Shown piece after piece: positions 18,198 through 23,910 of a stretch of DNA of 23,910 bases (positions are counted from its first letter, which is position 1; every line of letters begins with the position of its first letter). Source of the DNA: Acanthaster planci. Taxonomy: Eukaryota; Echinodermata; Asteroidea; Valvatida; Acanthasteridae. Position numbers and translations under genes: made by a program. The stretch is taken from positions 284,813-308,722 of the forward strand of contig NW_019091444.1 in the NCBI RefSeq assembly GCF_001949145.1. Direction: 5' to 3'. The notes below the pieces were generated by a model. It saw only the letters and a program-made list of their open reading frames with translations, did no database searches and was not told the origin of the DNA.

Positions 18198-20407
18198 TAT
18201 TAATTTCATTTAATTGTACACATGTTGCTGTTTTAGTTTTATGGCATAGGCTATTCTTATGTATCTAACTTAAGTGTGCAACTTCAAGCTATCCATGCTA
18301 ATTTGTAATCGCTTTTTAGCATTATAAAATGTGCACACCTGACCTTAAACATACATTGTATGTTGCATGTATAATGCAAGACATGGGGTAGGCTACAGAA
18401 TGTGCCAAACTGTGATTTGTAATATCGTGGAGGTAGTATCCTATCCCTTTCTCAAGGTAATTTCTCTGGTCTGGGATGGGCACGGTATTTAACTTCAACT
18501 TTTAAAGCATTCCAAGTTCAACCACAATAGCTGGTTGTGGCTTGATTTTAACCAACTAACCGCCCGTTTATTCAAGGTATTTTCTGTGGAGACCATTGTT
18601 TTGTTTGACAGGAATGTTAGCCTCGGGCTGTGGAGAGTATTGATTATCCATTTAAAAGTCTACGTCAGCAAGGTCGAAAAAGTGAAAATTTATTGACAGA
18701 TTTCTGGGATGGTACACACGTGCGTGTACATCTACATCATATCAGGGACTGTGCATGTAGTGCCTCTGAATTTGACCTGCAAAACTCAGTGACACATGAC
18801 ATGGTGATCGGATGCTTAACACTGCTGATGAGAATTGAGAATTTTTTGTTTTCATCTCGTCTCCTACAAGTACATGTAGTTGCATGCTTGGAGAAGGCTT
18901 CAACGTAACAATAAATCTGAGCTCAGTGTTTAAGACTAGAGCCAACTTGACAGTCTCTCACATGCAAGCAGCGTCAAGGTCTTGAAACAGATTAGAAATG
19001 GACGCCCTTGTTGGCATGCAGCAAAATGAGTACTGAGCAAACTTCACCTCCATACTGCAGAGAGTTCATAGAAGTTACATGTGGATTTTCATCCTGTTAT
19101 TTCCTTTCATTTGTTTTTTCAAATGTTTTCAGAAGGCCTCCTTTTTTTCATGCAATTTTCCAAAAGTTTGTGTTATCAAATTACACATGACATCAGACAA
19201 CCGGGTATATTTTCTGTCAGTGACACAGGAACACAGCCATCTGTTCATGAGTCCAAAGTTTTAATTCTTGACGCAAGTCTATTGCTACTGGTACACATAT
19301 GAAATAGTCTGTGAATTTGGTCATATAAGGCTTTTCAAAGGGATCCGGTTTAGTACATGTACATTTTTTTTTTAAATGAAATTCAGAGTTCATGTCTTTC
19401 CCAAGGTGCTTTGCAATCCGAGGCCAGAGTTGAATGTTTTCATACCAAACTTCCACCCCACCCCAATTTGTTTTCTTGACTTTTGTTCCAACATTGAATC
19501 GGTGACCTGCTTTTCTGGGCTGCCAGATTTGTCATGCAAAGATTGGGGAGTCCTTGTTTTGGAAGTTCTCCCATCCTGTTTCACAGTGAAAGGGTCACAG
19601 AATGTTTGTGTTAAACTACTTTTATCTGCATGAAAAATGGTAATCATTGATGTTGATCCAGTAGTAATACACAACATGTACATGTAGGGGAACATGTGCA
19701 GGTGTGACAGTCATCTTGTACATTTCTATTGATAACATTCTGAACTACATGTATTGTAACAGACCGCTCACAGAAATAGAATGGAAAGTGAAAAAATCCT
19801 AGGGTTTTCATTGATGACAGTGGAATTACGTACGTCTAGTAGGCGTAATTGATTCACTGCTAAATTTATTGGTTTCTAGTCTAACCATGTCTAAGTGATG
19901 TGGCATGGTTTGTCTAGAGTCTCAAGGAATGCCCCTTTACAAACCACCACACCTCACCTGAGACAAAGAGCCAAACCGAAGTCATCCGTGGGCAGTTTCC
20001 AACACAGTTTCAAGTTGCACCACATATGGGTTGTCCCATGCAAGGGTACCCCATTTTATTCACATGTTCATTTAGGAGTTGTTTACCCCCCTCCAAAGCT
20101 GCTGTGCGCACGCATGATTTCACCCGCCCCTGTTCAGCCCCAACAGTGGTGCTCACTGGTAATTGTGTCCTGCAGCCACCTTTACAATAAAGGTGTTTAG
20201 CATCATTCGCATGGCTTCATGTGCCAAACTGGCTGACTGGCGTAGGCCCGGATCAACAACCTGTGAACTGCCATGGAGAACTGTCAACCCTGAGTCACTG
20301 CCCCTTGCTGTGCTTCCTTATACCCCTCGAATGACGCAAGCAAACTGCAGTACCCTAACGTTCGTCCCTACTTTCGTAAACAGGCTAATATGGGAAAAAT
20401 TGCCCCT

Positions 20408-20545
20408 ATTCATATACATGTACATCAGCACTTTGGTCATACTACATGTAGTATGCATGCCCTACATTGTACATGTACCTGTTAACTTAAATTTGGTCAT
20501 TAATTAATTCGTTTTCTACCCTAGTACAACTACATGTAGTACATG
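20408..20545. repeat. Cluster of TACATGTA-type palindromes
   Basis: ACATGTA-type words occur near 20415, 20444, 20469 and 20530, with TGTAC spacers between some of them. Part of the wider enrichment in the right third. Confidence 0.7.
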
Positions 20546-20599
20546 CAGAGCTCTTTTGCTGACGGTTTTGAGTTTTTTAATTTCTTTACAGCACATCTG

Positions 20600-20614
20600 T
20601 TTTTTTTTTTTTTT
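20600..20614. repeat. Poly-T run (15 T)
   Basis: Fifteen uninterrupted T about 60 bases before the SINE-like head. It could be the tail of another element inserted in reverse orientation, or a simple homopolymer. Confidence 0.85.
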
Positions 20615-20666
20615 ATTCCACTCACACATTTGCTGCATAGTTTTATCTCGTACCAGAACCAACTTG

Positions 20667-20850
20667 GCACAGGTGGCTTGTGCGTAAAGTACTTGCCTCT
20701 CACCACTGTGGTCCTGGGTTCGATTCCCAGCCCTACCATATGTGAGTAGAGTTGTACGTTATTTTTCTCCTACATGTATGCCACGAGGGTTTTTCTCTGG
20801 GTTCTGCGCCTGCATTTTTCCTCCCTCCGCGATAAACCAACATTTACATA
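20667..20850 (+). mobile_element. tRNA-derived SINE-like element
   Basis: The head carries a canonical B box GGTTCGATTCC (20717-20727) within a perfect five-pair T-arm (CTGGG / CCCAG, 20714-20730), and a degenerate A box TGGCTTGTGCG (20674-20684). The order A box, CTTGCCTCTCACCACTGTGG, B box is typical of tRNA-derived SINE heads. A body follows with GAGGGTTTTTCTCTGGGTTC, TTTTTCCTCCCTCC and AAACCAACATTTA, wording I recall from SINEs common in marine invertebrates. The acceptor stem does not pair and the A box is poor, so it is not an active tRNA gene. The 3' end is uncertain; it may reach about 21005, where CCCCAATAAACAATC could be the tail. Confidence 0.65.
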
Positions 20851-21368
20851 GTTGTGTTCCATGGTCAATTTGAGTTGTCTGCTGGCTGACTACAGTAACT
20901 TTGCATGCATACATGTGGCTCGTCCATGTTGTAGCTGTGTTCTTCGCAATTCAGTGTAGGGGTGGGAAGTAAGGATGATCAGCCCTGCCCCAATAAACAA
21001 TCTTTATGCCGGCAAGACGTTTAAATGCATATTTGTGTGTACTTGTTAGTGTACAGTACGATATGTTCATCCAAATAATATGTACCAGTACCAGTACATG
21101 CACAGACTACAGTATGTCTGTGTTTTCTGATGAAAAAAAGTATGTAGGCCCCTAGGGTGCTGGTACGCGTATATTCAAATGCCAAGTTTTTAAAAATGAA
21201 GGTTGACAGGCAGTTTTTAACTGTAACAGACTTTGTACCCATAGATTACTTATTAACCCTAACTCCCTAGGGTGTGTGCAAAATCATATTAAATTCGGAG
21301 GATTTAGGACTGTTAGGGTTAATAAGAACTGAACACATTGAAGGTGCCCAGATGAGGAGGGCAACATG

Positions 21369-21390
21369 AAGTGTACATGTACATGTACAT
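21369..21390. repeat. TGTACA palindromic microsatellite
   Basis: About three tandem TGTACA units embedded in AT-rich sequence. Confidence 0.85.
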
Positions 21391-22267
21391 TTTTCCCATG
21401 AAACAAACTTTCAAGGAGTAAAGGTATTCTGACTTCTTAACACACTTGTCTTCATCATATTTGTAATAAAATTGGTTGATGCACACATTGTACAGTGTAT
21501 GATTGTACATGTACACACACCCATACTAGTTTAATTGGGAGAGTTGCAGTGCTAGTTGGCCCCACCATTCCAATGTACCTGCATCCGAACTCAGACCAGT
21601 CTGGCGCCCAGTAAGTCTGTTTTAAGTAAACAACTCAAGGTTTCAGTTAGGAAAAGAGCAAAAAAAAGAAAGCCCTTCTCCAGATGACACCCAGAGAAAC
21701 CTTCAGAATAAAATTGAAGCAAAGCTTGGGGGGTTGGGGGAGAATACAGCTTACTGGTACATTTACCTAGTGCAACCTCACTCAAAAGGCCTGTTTATTT
21801 TCACAGTCTGCAGCACCTTTCCAGCCAAGGATATTCCCAGTTTTTAATGGCCCAATAAAAGTGGTTTTCACCTGGCAGCGAAACCTTTATTATGCGCTTG
21901 CATAATTTTTTTTCCATACAGACTTGCCACCCCCAGCGTGGTGCCAGACACATGCGAGGCCATGTGACTCTCAGCATGTGATAAGTACCAGTAACAATGT
22001 GCACAGCGCGTGTTATCTCACAGAAGCCCATCTTAAAGAAACAACTGTAAAAACTATTGTAGATAAAGATGTCTTCACAGAAATTAGCTGTGGATAAAAT
22101 GCATTTTGCACCGTCACTTGTGATGCGCGATGGGTTGACAAGTAACAGGGTATTGTCATTGTAGGGCTTCATTCCCACACTGCCATGACTTCCGTGTCAT
22201 GTGATTGAAACTTAACGAGCTTGTCTAGCTCGCATGAGAGACAGTTTGCTTGGGACAGACTGCTACA

Positions 22268-22356
22268 GGGTAAATACCGGTGTCCATTGTCCAGAAATTG
22301 AAATGTGGATGTGTCCACCGGGTAAATACTGGTGTCCCCTGTCCAGAAATTGAAAT
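22268..22356 (+). repeat. Two-copy tandem repeat, 52-bp period
   Basis: Units of 37 bases at 22268-22304 and 22320-22356 match at all but three positions, sharing GGGTAAATAC and GTCCAGAAATTGAAAT. The 15 bases between them are not conserved as a third copy. Confidence 0.9.
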
Positions 22357-22432
22357 TCTTAAGAAATGTTCTCCAAATTTGCAACACGGCACATGTACGC
22401 TCCAAGACCTCCCGTTTAAAAAATTGATCACA

Positions 22433-22760
22433 GTTACATGTACATACATGTACATGTAGAAATGTTATGAACTCCTGAATTTGTTAAACACACCAGTGCG
22501 TTGACATGTACAGTGTATGTATGGTGTATATATGTACATGTACCGTACCTCAACTGAATTGAAATACATACATAGTTTCAGTTGTTCATGCAATGCCGGT
22601 ACATACTGTACACTGTACATGTACAATTGCACCATTTTCATACCACAACATGGAGTACTACGGGGTAGCTCTATGGTAAATGTACATGTACCGGGACATG
22701 TGTGCAGTGGTACTGGTTGCCAGAAACCAGCAACCACATGTACCAGAAAACCATTGACTC
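22433..22760. repeat. Dense TACATGTA / TGTACA palindrome tract
   Basis: Within about 330 bases the words TACATGTA, TGTACATG and GTACCGG recur around 22434-22459, 22532-22546, 22612-22625, 22679-22692 and 22736-22744. It gives spurious open frames rich in Tyr, Met and His on both strands. Confidence 0.8.
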
Positions 22761-22969
22761 CAATTCTTTCCACTTTACCCAGCTTCTCGTCACGCATGCT
22801 TGGCCACTAGTCTTGCAGAAAGATACACAAGTATTTTTTTGTTGCCATGGTAATCAAACATAGAGTCTGGGCTCCGCTGAAGCTTGTGGAATCTTTTTTT
22901 CTGTTGGGCACATTGGTTCTGACCCACTGGAGCAGTGAACTTCACTTTGTCATCAGTTTTGTTCTGTGT

Positions 22970-22987
22970 ACATGTACCGGTACATGT
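22970..22987. repeat. 18-bp perfect palindrome
   Basis: ACATGTACCGGTACATGT is its own reverse complement and mostly alternating purine-pyrimidine. It looks like two TACATGT words fused head-to-head around CCGG. Confidence 0.9.
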
Positions 22988-23135
22988 GCGTAAAATGTGT
23001 TCTGTAGTCAATTAAACTCTGTATTGTACAACAAAATCTCACTCAGATTGTGTTGGCACCTCTGCATACATTGTACCAATAGCTTGTTGCTTTGACCCAT
23101 TAGAACATTGTGGTTTTCTTTCAAACTGAACAGTC

Positions 23136-23207
23136 TTCCTGTGCACAGTTTAGTTTCCATAGCTACCAGTATTCCTGTGCACAATTTGGTTGCCGTTGCT
23201 ACCAGTA
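23136..23207 (+). repeat. Two-copy tandem repeat, 36-bp unit
   Basis: Units 23136-23171 and 23172-23207 are adjacent and share TTCCTGTGCACA, TTTGGTT/TTTAGTT and GCTACCAGTA. The 36-base period keeps frame, so the plus frame shows a 12-residue repeat (PVHSLVSIATSI / PVHNLVAVATSI). Nothing else argues for coding. Confidence 0.85.
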
Positions 23208-23910
23208 TTCACAAGAGTGTTGTGTTGATTTCTTGTCACTGCTTACCTACCAGTGCATTGCATTCAACCAAACTTTTACTGCCACAGAGTGACACCTTCA
23301 GGTACTGTGTTCTTTTGCTAATGCTAAGTATTGGCAACGTGTTCAGGCTTCCCTTGACTGCAGTAGGAAAGTTGCCCTGTCCTTGCCATGCAAAATCAAC
23401 CAAAGCTTAACAGAGTGATTCAAAAGGAGACGGAAAATAACAAGAACTGGTGTAGTGAAAAGAAAAATTGTAGAAGTTTTCAGTTCCGATCAGTGATTAG
23501 CCTCAAGATACCAGTACTTACTGGAACCTCTGAACAACATGCGTACCAGTACATTTAAATATGTCCTCCCTACCAATGCCAAGCTTTTGGGAAGGAGTTC
23601 TTTTGTTTCTCGAGGGAGTACTTGATGTGAAGTGGCTTTGAAGATGTTGCCTTCCATTGTGGTGGTCAGTATGGGTCTTTTCAACCAACGGATCTGCAGG
23701 TTTGACCACTGACCAAGTGACCATTGTGTTTAGGCCCAATTGGTCAGTCCTTGGTTGAGCTGAGTTAATGGGGCTCCAGCAGACTGTTGTGGGAGCAAGG
23801 TCACATACAATGCTGGTGGGGGTGTTGTGGGTTTTTAATGGATGTAAAAGTACTTTGTGCCCCAAGTCCAAACGTGAAATCTCTCATACATGTACTCAGG
23901 AGACAGTCAA

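Larger units (their letters stand above)
17467..23910 (+). other. Probable long first intron of the putative kinase gene
   Basis: Begins with GTGAGT. I found no following exon with glycine-loop remainder, VAIK-, HRD- or DFG-like motifs before the window end. It is rich in TACATGTA words and holds a SINE-like element and tandem duplications. If the exon call is wrong, this is simply intergenic DNA. Confidence 0.45.

Noticed and set aside
20667-20738. Functional tRNA gene
   Set aside because: The T-arm is perfect, but the A box is degenerate, the acceptor and anticodon stems do not form, and a SINE-like body follows.
22465-22810. Overlapping open frames on both strands near 22.5-22.8 kb
   Set aside because: They are by-products of TACATGTA/TGTACA repeats, which lack stops in several frames and give Tyr/Met/His-rich peptides.

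Overview
This is animal nuclear DNA. Coding sequence is split into short exons with GT-AG introns, noncoding DNA is AT-rich, and the window holds a long 3' UTR, a tRNA-derived SINE-like element and many copies of the palindrome TACATGTA. No operon, Shine-Dalgarno, CRISPR or phage structure is visible. The mix suggests a marine invertebrate, possibly a deuterostome such as an amphioxus, echinoderm or hemichordate. That taxonomic guess rests on repeat style and remembered similarity, so it is weak.

Left third (399-7479, + strand): the last ten coding exons of a HECW-type (NEDL1/NEDL2) HECT E3 ubiquitin ligase. Joined, they encode 466 residues: a short pre-HECT segment, a Ser/Pro-rich linker, the conserved approach to the HECT domain, and a complete HECT domain. 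The catalytic Cys lies 33rd from the C terminus. All nine junctions keep the reading frame. The C2 and WW domains expected in this family would lie upstream of the window. Its introns carry a degenerate array with a 22-bp period (2287-2620) and a small inverted-repeat element with nearby direct repeats (2886-3252).

7480 to about 10240: T- and A-rich sequence without coding signal, read as a long 3' UTR with several AATAAA hexamers. From there to about 17300 the DNA looks intergenic. It holds two diverged copies of one dispersed repeat (about 12794-12960 and 16511-16670) and a small CpG-rich patch (10624-10710).

Right third: 17354-17466 looks like the first coding exon of a second + strand gene. 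It is a short N terminus running into the start of a protein kinase fold with spacing like DAPK/DRAK kinases, followed by a consensus donor. No later kinase exon was found, so about 6.4 kb to the window end is probably its first intron. This tract is rich in TACATGTA palindromes and contains the SINE-like element and two short tandem duplications.

No convincing new biological system was found. The items most worth checking are the kinase first exon, the 22-bp array, the shared dispersed repeat, the SINE-like element and the localised palindrome enrichment.
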